NCBI GenBank assembly: GCA_038323965.1
Contig: JBBQHM010000060.1
Location: 1-12,661, forward strand
Length of the DNA: 12,661 nucleotides
Direction: 5' to 3'
DNA from: JBBQHM01 sp038323965
Lineage (GTDB): Bacteria > Verrucomicrobiota > Verrucomicrobiia > Chthoniobacterales > UBA10450
Within the stretch, counting starts at the first letter, position 1, and the number at the start of each line of letters is the position of its first letter. This document shows positions 1 to 7,084 of this stretch, one piece after another. Both the position numbers and the translations under genes were made by a program. The notes below the pieces were generated by a model. It ran no database searches, was not told the origin of the DNA, and worked only from the letters and a program-made list of their open reading frames with translations.

Positions 1-114
1 GCGTTTGAAATTAGCGGGCGCAGTTTCCCGGCACAGGTCGCAGTCAATGCACTGGTCATCGACGTAAAACTTTCCGGCCACGTTTTCCGCGTATTTGTTT
101 ACTAGGTCAGCCAT
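1..114 (-). CDS. Small iron-sulfur ferredoxin, N-terminal part (runs off the window)
   Basis: Only the first 38 codons are in the window; the 3' end lies beyond position 1. The start is the ATG at 112-114, preceded by a purine-rich AAAGAGAG ribosome-binding stretch. The peptide opens with MADLVNKYAENV and then carries CIDCDLCRETAP, so three cysteines (residues 22, 25, 28) lie in a CxxCxxC cluster followed by TAP. That is the first half of a low-potential 4Fe-4S ferredoxin of the short acidic type, which carries electrons to redox enzymes in the cytoplasm. The remaining cluster ligand, usually a later CP motif, would be outside the window, so the cluster type cannot be settled here. The gene is divergent from the SufR-like regulator, which suggests control by iron or redox state. 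Confidence 0.85.
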   Translation of the reverse strand, partial: MADLVNKYAENVAGKFYVDDQCIDCDLCRETAPANFKR

Positions 115-351
115 AGACTCTCTTTCGTTTCATGCACTCGGTCGGGCTCACGTCATCTCGGTCGGCTCGGCGTCGCACCCCCGCTCTTCGATTCACTTCC
201 GTCTGCGCGCTACCGACTTTCTAAAGCCATTTCTTGTGAAAAGAGTAGGCGGCGCAATTGTGCCTGACAAGCGATTTGTTAAAGTGTTTTCTTTAGAAAG
301 AATCGGTCGATTCGACTGGCCTTGAAAACCGTTGGCTGTAAGCTTTGACCC
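115..351. promoter_or_regulatory. Divergent ferredoxin/sufR intergenic region with two dyads
   Basis: These 237 bp must hold both divergent promoters. Two symmetric elements lie close to the sufR side. At 265-280 TGACAA and TTGTTA face each other across 5 bp (5 of 6 positions paired). At 289-302 TTCTTT-AG-AAAGAA is a perfect 6-bp inverted repeat. Nearer the ferredoxin, the 9-mer CTCGGTCGG is repeated at 137-145 and 157-165, exactly 20 bp apart. Cyanobacterial SufR is known to bind inverted repeats with short spacers next to its own gene, so either dyad could be the operator. No convincing -35/-10 pair was assigned. The operator assignment is inference. Confidence 0.4.
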
Positions 352-1017
352 ATGACAAAACGCGGTGCTGCTCGCAAGAAATCCCACCTGGTTCCCAGTC
401 GGCAAGCGATCGTGCGCCTGCTCAAGCAGCAGGGGCCGAGCGATTCCGAAGCCTTGGCCTCGCAATTGGGCATCTCCGCCATGGCCGTTCGGCAGCACCT
501 CTATGCGCTGCGCACTCAAAAACTGGTGACCTACCAGGAAGAGCAACGCCCCCTCGGACGGCCAGCCAAGATGTGGTCTCTGACGCCGGCCGCGGCCCCG
601 TTTTTTCCCGATGCCCATGCGGGCTTGACCATTAATTTGCTGAACGCGGCCGAACAGACCTTTGGCGAACAAGGCGTGAATCGAGTCGTCGCACGATGCG
701 CCGAGCAACAGATCGAGACCTACCGGTCACGCATCCCGGCTCGCGCCTCGCTTCAGAATCGGCTCGCGATGTTAATCTCCATCCGCAACGAAGAAGGCTA
801 CATGGCGGAAGTGCACCGCCAGCCGGACGGCTCATTCCTCCTGATTGAGAACCACTGCCCCATTTCCGCCGCGGCCAACACTTGCCCCAAGCTGTGCGAC
901 GCCGAGTTTGAGGTCTTCCGGGCGATTCTGGGAGAGGGCAAAGTAATCGAGCGGACGGAGCACATGCTGGCGGGCGCCCGCCGCTGCGTTTACCGCATCC
1001 GCACGGCCGAGCGGTGA
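352..1017 (+). CDS. sufR: SufR-type iron-sulfur-sensing transcriptional regulator
   Basis: The 221-residue protein has an N-terminal winged helix-turn-helix (about residues 17-78, including LASQLGISAMAVRQHL and a GRPAKMWSLT wing). The C-terminal half carries the SufR cysteine signature: Cys169 and Cys182 are separated by 12 residues, as in cyanobacterial SufR, and Cys212 lies in RRCVYRI. An extra Cys178 sits between. In characterised SufR proteins these cysteines hold an iron-sulfur cluster, and the holo form represses suf cluster-assembly genes. No suf gene is visible in the window; the only neighbour on the upstream side is the divergent ferredoxin gene. Start at the ATG at 352; the ribosome-binding site is weak. 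It could instead be a related DeoR/ArsR-like sensor, but the cysteine spacing favours SufR. Confidence 0.8.
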   Translation: MTKRGAARKKSHLVPSRQAIVRLLKQQGPSDSEALASQLGISAMAVRQHLYALRTQKLVTYQEEQRPLGRPAKMWSLTPAAAPFFPDAHAGLTINLLNAAEQTFGEQGVNRVVARCAEQQIETYRSRIPARASLQNRLAMLISIRNEEGYMAEVHRQPDGSFLLIENHCPISAAANTCPKLCDAEFEVFRAILGEGKVIERTEHMLAGARRCVYRIRTAER

Positions 1018-1133
1018 TGAGGATCGGTCGGAGAAGTGGCGCTGCCAACAACGCTGGACCGTCACGCGCCGGTTAGCCTGCCTGCTCGCGAACGCTTTCG
1101 GAGTTAGCTGCATCGTCTTTAGGCTGCCGTGAA

Positions 1134-1391
1134 TCAAGATAAAGCTGAAATCGCTGCGTGATAAACCGTGAGTGCCTCATGAAAATCGGTGACGCTGGTG
1201 TTCAGGTCTCGCCAGAGCCCGTCCTGTAACCCGTAAATTCAGCCATGCACCACTAACTCCTAACCACGTTCCCATGCGTCGCGGGCGATCGTGGTCTGGC
1301 AAACGTTGGCCACCTGCTCGATTCGATCGACGTAAATCTCGATGCTGTGGCGCGTAGCCGTTTTTCTTCCGATTTTGAAACGGTGCATCAT
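1134..1391 (-). pseudogene. Beta-carbonic anhydrase 3' remnant with two in-frame stops
   Basis: Reading the minus strand in one frame gives about 85 codons that look like the C-terminal end of a bacterial beta-carbonic anhydrase. The visible pieces are IEQVANVCQTTI, RDAWERG, stop, ELVVHG, stop, IYGLQDGLWRDL, then a tail ending at TGA 1134-1136. The two internal stops are a TAG at 1260-1262, where the family normally has Gln, and a TGA at 1239-1241, where it normally has the Trp of VHGW. Each is one base from the expected codon. The N-terminal two thirds of the enzyme, including the zinc-binding cysteines and histidine, is absent. The resemblance fades upstream of about 1350. This is a decayed fragment, not a functional gene. 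Family identity is from recalled conservation. Confidence 0.75.
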
Positions 1392-1411
1392 CTCTAAGTT
1401 TGCGCGCGGGC

Positions 1412-1556
1412 GCGGTTACGCCGCTGCTCCATCGAACTAGAGTCCGCTCGGGAACGTTTCTTCCACCTGGCCCATTTCCCAGTCAGCTGTGCGCTCGAGA
1501 GGTTCCACGGCGCGAGTGTGATCGAAATGCAGCACGGCGCCGAAGGATTCGCAGCC
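1412..1556 (-). pseudogene. C-terminal fragment of a second erythromycin-esterase-family gene
   Basis: The last 40 or so codons, ending at the TAG at 1437-1439, align without gaps to the 3' end of the intact erythromycin-esterase-type gene at 4543-5874. Shared peptides include AVLHFDHTRAVEPLERT and VEETFPSGL. Differences are often silent or conservative (for example WEMGQ against WEIGE), so this is a diverged paralogue fragment rather than a fresh duplication. DNA similarity continues through the stop and about 25 bp beyond it (1412-1436 against 4518-4542) and then ends abruptly in both copies. Everything upstream of residue 400 of the family is missing, so it cannot encode an enzyme. Confidence 0.8.
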
Positions 1557-1680
1557 ACTATATTCTTATCGGCTCGCGAACGTGCGTCGCGTTTGCTTTC
1601 GCGGAGGACGCCGCTTGTTCGGTGTGCCGGGTTGACACGCGGAAGAAGATATCGCGTTTGAGCGCGACCTAATTCGTATT

Positions 1681-1702
1681 CTGCCGCCGAAGATAACGGC
1701 AG
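1681..1702 (-). terminator. Weak stem-loop downstream of the slipin gene
   Basis: CTGCCG and CGGCAG form a perfect 6-bp stem around a 10-nt loop, 36 bp past the slipin stop codon. There is no clear T-run after it on the minus strand (AATACGAATT follows), so it is at best a weak or Rho-assisted terminator of the nfeD-slipin operon. Confidence 0.3.
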
Positions 1703-1737
1703 CTACAACGGTTTCATTCTCAGCTTAGTCGAAGGAG

Positions 1738-2520
1738 CTACGGCTTGGGTGGTCCAAGCTTGTTCATGAAGGGCGAGAATAGATCGATCGGCACGGGAAG
1801 AAACGTCGTTGTGTTGTGCTCGCTCGCAATCTCGCGCATGGTTTGGAGGAAGCGCAGTTGCAGCGCAATCGGCTCCTTGCTCATCATTGCGGCGGCCTGC
1901 ACCATTTTTTCCGCGGCCTGAAATTCGCCCTCGGCGTTGACGATCTTGGCGCGGCGCTCGCGCTCGGCTTCGGCCTGCTTGGCCATCGCGCGCTTCATGG
2001 TGTCGGGTAACGCCACGTCCTTTACCTCGACCGCCGTGACTTTGATGCCCCACGGTTCGGTTTGCCGGTCGATGATCTCCTGCAACTTCTGGTTGATCGT
2101 CTCGCGCTGCGAAAGCAGGTCATCCAAAGGGGCCTGGCCGAGCACGCTGCGCAGCGTGGTCTGGGCGATGAGCGAGGTGGCTTTGAGAAAGTTCTCCACT
2201 TTCACGACCGCGGCTTGCGGATCGACCACGCGGAAATAAACAACCGCATCAACCGTCACCGGCACGTTGTCATGCGTCATCACCTCCTGCCGCTCGACGT
2301 TGATAGTCACGACGCGCAAATCCATTCGCACCATTCGATCGACCATCGGGATGAGGAAAATAAGTCCCGGCCCTTTCGCGCCGAGTAATTTTCCGAGACG
2401 GAAAATCACTCCCCTCTCGTACTCGCGCAGGATGCGGATCATCTGGGGAAGGATGATCACGGCAAGAATGATGAGGGGTATGGCCCAAACAATTAGCTTC
2501 AACGGTCCTTCGAGTGGCAT
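1738..2520 (-). CDS. Slipin (SPFH/band 7, stomatin-like membrane protein)
   Basis: The 260-residue protein has one N-terminal membrane segment (about residues 8-27, IVWAIPLIILAVIILP). An SPFH/band-7 domain follows from about residue 33 (EYERGVIFRLGKLLG) to about 190, with the typical stretches PVTVDAVVYFRV and a coiled charged region KQAEAERERRAKIVNAEGE. The C-terminal part is the oligomerising tail of the slipin/stomatin group. Such proteins assemble as ring or scaffold complexes in the cytoplasmic membrane. It starts 4 bp after the nfeD stop codon (TAAACCCATG), so the two are surely co-transcribed. Slipin-NfeD pairing is well known, and the archaeal stomatin is a substrate of its partner NfeD protease. 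Length is normal for the family. Confidence 0.93.
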   Translation of the reverse strand: MPLEGPLKLIVWAIPLIILAVIILPQMIRILREYERGVIFRLGKLLGAKGPGLIFLIPMVDRMVRMDLRVVTINVERQEVMTHDNVPVTVDAVVYFRVVDPQAAVVKVENFLKATSLIAQTTLRSVLGQAPLDDLLSQRETINQKLQEIIDRQTEPWGIKVTAVEVKDVALPDTMKRAMAKQAEAERERRAKIVNAEGEFQAAEKMVQAAAMMSKEPIALQLRFLQTMREIASEHNTTTFLPVPIDLFSPFMNKLGPPKP

Positions 2521-2524
2521 GGGT

Positions 2525-3808
2525 TTATTTTCCTTTGGTTTTTACTTTTAGAGTTAATCCTTGCACCGCTGCGATCTCTGTGACTTCGCCTTTTTCGATC
2601 GGTGTATCGCTGACCGCGTTCCAATACTCGCCTTCGATGAAAATTTTGCCGGCGCGCGAGTCGATGGGAATCAATGCGGTCACCGTTTTTCCCACCATCG
2701 TTTCCGCTCCCGCTTTCACCGGCAAGAGCTGCGCGCGCAAGCCTTTTCCAATGACCAAAACAAAGAACGCCGCGGTAACAAGCGTCGCCGGAATAATGTA
2801 GCTCAAGGATAAACGAAAGAGTGGATCAGCGCGGTTGAAGAGCATGAGAGAGCCAATCAGAAACGAAATGATCCCGCCCCCAGTCAACACACCGTGGGTG
2901 GGCGCATAGATATCGAAGGTGAAGAGCATGAGTGCGAGCGCGATCAAGACAAGTCCGGTCACGTTGACCGGCAGAATCGCCGCCATATAAAGCGCAAGGA
3001 TCAAGGCGACCGCGCCCACCACTCCTGGCAGAATCGCGCCCGGTGTCGTCATTTCACCGATGATTCCGTAGATCGCGACGAGCATGAGAATAAACATAAC
3101 CTCAGGCCGCCAGAGCTTTTGAAAGACGCGTTCCGACGCCGACATCTTGATCTCAGTGATCTCGGCGTCTGCGGTCTTGAGGGTTTTGCCATCGACCACG
3201 CGACCGTCCAATTGCTTTAACAGTTGCGGTAGATCCGCGGCGATCAGATCGATGACTTTTAATTCGAGCGCTTTCTCCGCGCTGATCGACGCGCTTTCCT
3301 TCACCGCGGATTTTGCCCACTCGATATTGCGATGACGTTTGGCCGCGATCGTCTCGATGTAGCTAACGGAAAAATTCTCGAGCTTCTGCTTCATGGTTTC
3401 GTCAGCCTTCTCTTCCCCGCCGCTCGGATTACCGCCAATCATCACCGGGTGCGCAGCGCCGATGGTCGTGGCCGGCGCCATCGCCGCGACGCTCGCGGCA
3501 ATGGTAATGAAACAACCGGCACTGGTCGCACTCCCGCCGGTCGGAGAGACATAAATCACCACTGGCACAGAGGACGCCAAAAAGCTTTGCACGATCGTTT
3601 GTGTCGAATCGAGCAAGCCACCCGGTGTGTTGAGCTGAATGACCAGACATTGTGCGTTTTGCATCCGGGCTTCATCGATACTTCGCGAAATGTAACTCGC
3701 CGTCGCCGGACCAATCGCTCCATTGATTTTGATGAAAGAAACTTTCTCTGACGCGACCGCAGCAGCGCACAGCAACCACAGAGCCAACCCCGTCAACACA
3801 GTCTTCAT
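2525..3808 (-). CDS. Long-form NfeD membrane serine protease (slipin operon partner)
   Basis: The 427-residue protein begins with a signal peptide (MKTVLTGLALWLLCAAAVAS). A ClpP-like serine protease domain spans about residues 22-200, with TPGG at 61-64 (oxyanion strand region) and GGSATSAG at 91-98, where Ser96 matches the nucleophile of archaeal NfeD. A lysine near 140-142 (MKQK) would be the dyad partner. Four or five membrane helices follow (about 235-355), then a soluble OB-fold NfeD domain from about 365 to the end (MVGKTVTALIP, GEYWNAVS). This is the complete long form (NfeD1b type). It is first gene of a two-gene operon with the slipin. Two near-identical 20-bp repeats lie just upstream of its start. 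Confidence 0.92.
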   Translation of the reverse strand: MKTVLTGLALWLLCAAAVASEKVSFIKINGAIGPATASYISRSIDEARMQNAQCLVIQLNTPGGLLDSTQTIVQSFLASSVPVVIYVSPTGGSATSAGCFITIAASVAAMAPATTIGAAHPVMIGGNPSGGEEKADETMKQKLENFSVSYIETIAAKRHRNIEWAKSAVKESASISAEKALELKVIDLIAADLPQLLKQLDGRVVDGKTLKTADAEITEIKMSASERVFQKLWRPEVMFILMLVAIYGIIGEMTTPGAILPGVVGAVALILALYMAAILPVNVTGLVLIALALMLFTFDIYAPTHGVLTGGGIISFLIGSLMLFNRADPLFRLSLSYIIPATLVTAAFFVLVIGKGLRAQLLPVKAGAETMVGKTVTALIPIDSRAGKIFIEGEYWNAVSDTPIEKGEVTEIAAVQGLTLKVKTKGK

Positions 3809-3819
3809 TTCGATCTCAC

Positions 3820-3859
3820 AGGCAATCTATCACTTTCCAAGGCAATCTCTACTTTCCGG
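3820..3859 (-). repeat. Tandem 20-bp repeat in the nfeD leader
   Basis: AGGCAATCTATCACTTTCCA (3820-3839) is followed directly by an imperfect copy, AGGCAATCTCTACTTTCCGG (3840-3859). The repeats end 11 bp before the nfeD start codon. On the minus strand they carry GATAGATT and TAGAGATT, which could serve as -10-like boxes. Function is unknown; a duplicated promoter element or regulator site is possible. Confidence 0.5.
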
Positions 3860-3906
3860 CACTCGGCGAAGATTCTCCATGACTCCGAGTCGCCGCCGCG
3901 CCCGAG

Positions 3907-3959
3907 GTCGCGCCGGAAGGTTTATTCCGCAGGGGGACGACGCCGTCGTCGCGCCGGAA
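3907..3959. repeat. 12-bp direct repeat and nested stem-loop after the gcvP remnant
   Basis: GTCGCGCCGGAA occurs at 3907-3918 and 3948-3959. Between them, GACGAC-GCC-GTCGTC (3936-3950) is a perfect hairpin, flanked by TTCCG (3925-3929) and CGGAA (3955-3959), which pair as an outer stem. It lies just past the stop of the gcvP remnant and may be its old terminator. There is no T-run. Confidence 0.35.
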
Positions 3960-3973
3960 TTGAGCCGCTTCCC

Positions 3974-4518
3974 CTACAGCCCGAAGTCTTCCATCAGCGG
4001 GCAGGAGCAAATGAGATTGCGGTCGCCGTAGACGTTATCGATCCGCGCCACGGCGGGCCCGATTTTGGAATCGCGCGTCCGCGGCGCTGGATAAGCGGCT
4101 TGTTCGCGTGCATAAGGGTGGTCCCATTTTTCCGACGCGATTTGCCGCGCGGTGTGCGGCGCGTTGTTAAGAAGGTTATTTTTACGATCGGTCTTCCCAT
4201 TAGCGATCGATTCAATCTCGGCGTGGATGGAAATCATGGCGTCGTAAAAACGGTCGAGTTCGTCCTTCGCCTCACTCTCGGTTGGCTCGATCATCGTCGT
4301 GCCGGCAACTGGGAATGAAATCGGCGGCGTCTGAAAGCCGTAATCCATCAGGCGTTTTGCGACATCTTCTACATCCACGCCCGCGCTTTCCATTGGCGGA
4401 GATCGACAATGCATTCGTGCGCGACCAATCCACGTTTGCCTTTAAAGAGCACCGGGAAAAACGGATCGAGCCGCTTCGCGACGTCGTTTGCATTCAAGAT
4501 CGCGATCTTGGTCGCGTG
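3974..4518 (-). pseudogene. gcvP: Frameshifted 3' remnant of gcvP (glycine decarboxylase P protein)
   Basis: About 180 codons match the C-terminal end of the glycine cleavage system P protein, a PLP enzyme of roughly 950 residues. Upstream, one frame gives ATKIAILNANDVAKRL and then GLVAHECIVDLRQWK. The match then jumps to the next frame at AGVDVEDVAKRLMDYG and continues through TMIEPTESEAKDELDRF, NNAPHTARQI and PAVARIDNVYGDRN to the TAG at 3974-3976. The jump fits loss of one A from the AAA at 4387-4389. Normally conserved aromatic residues near the end are also altered (APRTRDSKIGPAV, where Trp and Phe-Trp are usual). The rest of the gene, including the PLP lysine, is missing. An ATG at 4412-4414 opens a 146-codon frame, but that reading is produced by the frameshift. 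Confidence 0.88.
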
Positions 4519-4542
4519 CGGTTAGGCTGCTGCTCCATCGAA

Positions 4543-5874
4543 CTAGAGTCCGCTCGGGAAGGTCTCTTCCACTTCGCCTATTTCCCACTCGACGGTGCGC
4601 TCCAGCGGCTCGACCGCGCGAGTGTGATCGAAGTGCAGAACCGCGTCGAATTGGTCTGAGAGACGTGCGTTAAAGTAGTGGCTCTGCAACTCCGTCTCGG
4701 GGCGATAGATCACGCCAATGGCGCGCTCCAGTCTTTCAGCCCGCAAGGCGGCAGCGACTTGCGCGTCGCTGCGGAGGTCGAGCCAGAAGCGCGGATGTTC
4801 CGTTTCATGAAAGAGCGCTTCGTAGCTGTCGGGCACAGCCGGTCGAACTTTTTTCCGTTCAGCAGGTTTGTCCCAATCCGAGGCCGCCGTGACCGTCCCG
4901 CTGTAGGTGGTGAATCCGATGAGCACCGCCGCGCGCCCAAAACGTTCGCGCACGAGCTGGCCGAGATTGAGTTCGCCGCGCTTACTTGACTGTGAGGCGC
5001 GGGCATCGCCGAGGTGTGCGTTGTGCGCCCACACGATCACCTTGGCCGGTGTGCGCTGTGTATTCAGATGAGTCGTTAGGCGAACGAGCGATTCCATCAT
5101 GTGCGTGTCGCGCTGGTTCCAGGAGGAGTGTTCCCGCCGGAACATCGTCCGGTAGTACTGCTCGGCGTGGCGGACCACGAGGGCGTTCTGTTCCGCGCAG
5201 AAATAGGCGTCAGCCGCCACCTGCCCATCGCGCCGCAGGTATTCCATTGCTTTCGAGCGGAGCGCCACCAGCTCATTCACGACTTCGTCTTCGCAGTTCG
5301 AGGTGAGGCCCAGCCCGGCGAAATACCCGTATGTCTCCATGCTGCTCCCAAAATGGGTAAAACAATCGTAGTGACAGCGCGCGCGATTGGCGGCTTCGGG
5401 ATCGACTTTTTGCAGATATCCAAGCACCGCCACCATCGACGCGTGCAAGCTGTAGAGATCGAGACCGTAGAAGCCGCACTTCCTTTTCTCGGATGACTGC
5501 TCGTCATTGTGTTGGCGGAGCCAGCCGACAAAGTCGAGCACGTCGGCATTGCGCCACATCCATTGCGGGAAGCGTTTGAAACCGCTCAGCGCTTCCACGC
5601 TGTCGACGTCATCGCTTGCGCCGCGGACAAACCGGTTGATGCGATAAGCATCCGGCCAATCCGCTTCCACCGCCACGGCGCTGAAGCCGCGCTCTTGAAT
5701 CAATCGCTTAGAAATCTGGGCGCGCTCTCGATAAAATTCGTGCGTGCCATGGCTCGCCTCGCCCAGAAGGACAAAGCGCGCGTCGCCCACGAGATTTAGA
5801 AGCGGATCATAGTCAGTCAGCGAACCAACCAGCGGTTCAGCCGCGTCGCGAACAAGTTCCGGAACCGATTTCAT
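4543..5874 (-). CDS. Erythromycin-esterase-family hydrolase
   Basis: The 443-residue protein is a full-length member of the erythromycin esterase (Ere, COG2312) family. Key signatures are GEASHGTHEFYRER at 38-51 (Glu39, His42), VEADWP with Glu70, and WAHNAHLGD at 282-290 (His284, His287). These are the positions of the metal-independent His/Glu catalytic set of Ere enzymes. There is no signal peptide, so it is cytoplasmic. Most chromosomal members do not act on macrolides; their substrate is unknown. Its ATG overlaps the stop of the tandem universal stress protein (ATGA), giving translational coupling in the CBS1-USP-Ere block. Homologues are fused to a phosphoribosyltransferase in mycobacteria (Rv2030c of the DosR regulon), and a stand-alone phosphoribosyltransferase gene lies 1.8 kb upstream here. 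A macrolide-resistance role is possible but unlikely. Confidence 0.9.
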   Translation of the reverse strand: MKSVPELVRDAAEPLVGSLTDYDPLLNLVGDARFVLLGEASHGTHEFYRERAQISKRLIQERGFSAVAVEADWPDAYRINRFVRGASDDVDSVEALSGFKRFPQWMWRNADVLDFVGWLRQHNDEQSSEKRKCGFYGLDLYSLHASMVAVLGYLQKVDPEAANRARCHYDCFTHFGSSMETYGYFAGLGLTSNCEDEVVNELVALRSKAMEYLRRDGQVAADAYFCAEQNALVVRHAEQYYRTMFRREHSSWNQRDTHMMESLVRLTTHLNTQRTPAKVIVWAHNAHLGDARASQSSKRGELNLGQLVRERFGRAAVLIGFTTYSGTVTAASDWDKPAERKKVRPAVPDSYEALFHETEHPRFWLDLRSDAQVAAALRAERLERAIGVIYRPETELQSHYFNARLSDQFDAVLHFDHTRAVEPLERTVEWEIGEVEETFPSGL

Positions 5875-6932
5875 CGCGGACCCACGTTCTTACCAGAGTC
5901 TACCGCACACTGGCTTGGCACAACCAGGACTGGGCCTTCAGCATAACGAACAATATGTTCGGCCACACTTCCGAGCAGCATGCGGTTGAGTCCGGTCCGG
6001 CCGTGGGTGGACGTGACAACCAGATCGATATCAGGCCGACTCGCCGACTCGCAGATTTCATCCACGGGATACCCGGTGCGGATTTCAATTTCGCATTTCA
6101 CGCCGCGCAGAAAATCGAGTTTCGTGAATGCTTCCATATCCACGCGGGCATTCGCGAGATTGGTCTCGTCTCTGCCCGATAGGTTTGCACTGATCCGGTC
6201 CATCACCATCGGAGCGAGCGGCTGAAGCGCATGAAACAGACACAGTTTCGCGTTGAATGTCTTCGCCAGGAGCGCCGCATAGATCGCGCCGGCCATGCCG
6301 CATTGGGAGAAATCCACCGGCACCAGAATTTTTCGAATGGCTAATTCCCGGCTCGAGGTGACAAGTCCGGGGGCAGCCGGACCTTTGCGTTTGCGCTGCC
6401 GCACGACGAGAACCGGACATGGCGCGAAGCGCACCACTCGCTCAGCTGTGCTGCCCAGAACAATACGCTTCAATCCGGTGTGCCCACGCGTGGCGAGAAC
6501 GATCACGTCAGCCTCAAGCTCACGCGCAAGCCCACATATCTCCTGATAGGCTTGGCCGGTGCGCACGTGGCAATTTTCCGGCCAAAAAGATGGAACGTGC
6601 TTTCGTTGAACTTCCGACAAACGCTCTTGTAAAAATGTCACTGATTCGGCGCACTCGTGCATGAGATGTCCGGCTCCCGGCACAGCGCATGCCTCATCCG
6701 CCGCATTGACGTGAACGAGGTGAATTGTGGCGCCGAATTCTGTGGCGAGCGAAACCGCGTAGCTGAGCGCCTGCATGGCGGGGCGCGAAAAATCCAGCGG
6801 GACAAGAATGGTTTTGATCCTGACTGGAACTTGGGGACTTAAACTGGTTGAAGCCTCCGCGGGTCTTCGGCCGTTGGATGCGGTTTTCGTTGTAGGGATC
6901 GGTCGTTCGCCTTCTTCGACGATTGTTTTCAT
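5871..6932 (-). CDS. Tandem universal stress protein (two UspA domains)
   Basis: From the ATG at 6930-6932 the protein has 353 residues. Two UspA domains are present: about 39-178 (IKTILVPLDFS, ATRGHTGLKRIVLGS, CPVLVVR) and about 199-338 (IRKILVPVDFS, STHGRTGLNRMLLGS, GPVLVVP). Both keep the G-x9-GS nucleotide-binding loop of ATP-binding Usps, so each half may bind ATP. Tandem Usps typically act as stress or dormancy proteins in the cytoplasm. An open frame runs 50 codons further upstream to 7082, but that part has no Usp-like pattern and would fill the spacer after the CBS1 gene, so I chose the internal start opening MKTIVEEGERPIP. The stop overlaps the esterase start by 4 bp. The gene is the second of the CBS1-USP-Ere block. 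Confidence 0.92.
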   Translation of the reverse strand: MKTIVEEGERPIPTTKTASNGRRPAEASTSLSPQVPVRIKTILVPLDFSRPAMQALSYAVSLATEFGATIHLVHVNAADEACAVPGAGHLMHECAESVTFLQERLSEVQRKHVPSFWPENCHVRTGQAYQEICGLARELEADVIVLATRGHTGLKRIVLGSTAERVVRFAPCPVLVVRQRKRKGPAAPGLVTSSRELAIRKILVPVDFSQCGMAGAIYAALLAKTFNAKLCLFHALQPLAPMVMDRISANLSGRDETNLANARVDMEAFTKLDFLRGVKCEIEIRTGYPVDEICESASRPDIDLVVTSTHGRTGLNRMLLGSVAEHIVRYAEGPVLVVPSQCAVDSGKNVGPR

Positions 6933-7038
6933 GACTAAAAAGTAGATGACCTCGTTGAGTCCTTCCCAGCATCTGTTGCTAAAGAGCGACCATTTCTTGT
7001 GATCTGGTATTTCAAAACGAGCGCCCCTTCGCGACGGA

Positions 7039-7060
7039 CGCAAGCAGCAGGTCGCTTGCG
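7039..7060 (-). other. Stem-loop between the CBS1 and USP genes
   Basis: CGCAAGC and GCTTGCG form a perfect 7-bp stem around an 8-nt loop, 24 bp after the CBS1 stop. No T-run follows on the minus strand, so it is more likely an mRNA processing, stabilising or attenuation element within the operon than a terminator. Inference only. Confidence 0.35.
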
Positions 7061-7084
7061 CCCGATCGAAGCATCGCGCCACCT

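Larger units (their letters stand above)
1018..1737. other. 720-bp stretch without an intact gene
   Basis: Between the convergent ends of sufR (plus) and the slipin gene (minus) there is no credible intact coding region on either strand. The stretch contains the carbonic anhydrase remnant, the esterase fragment, and a stem-loop at 1681-1702. In 1018-1133 and 1557-1680 I see no recognisable gene, repeat or RNA. The open frames here lack family-like residue patterns. Confidence 0.7.

Noticed and set aside
193..708. Minus-strand open frame of 171 codons across the sufR start
   Set aside because: Antisense to sufR, and spans the divergent promoter region; residue composition looks like a shadow frame.
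1260..1391. A 43-codon small gene on the minus strand
   Set aside because: It is the first open piece of the carbonic anhydrase remnant; the family match continues past its stop.
3974..4414. A 146-residue gene starting at ATG 4412-4414
   Set aside because: Family similarity continues upstream in another frame, so this ATG is out of the ancestral frame and the gene is a gcvP remnant.
4543..5874. Macrolide resistance gene
   Set aside because: The family signature is present, but the stress-gene operon context points to a housekeeping or stress role; no other resistance or mobile gene is near.
6933..7082. Fifty-codon N-terminal extension of the universal stress protein
   Set aside because: No Usp-like residues, and it would fill the spacer that holds a stem-loop; the ATG at 6932 fits family length.
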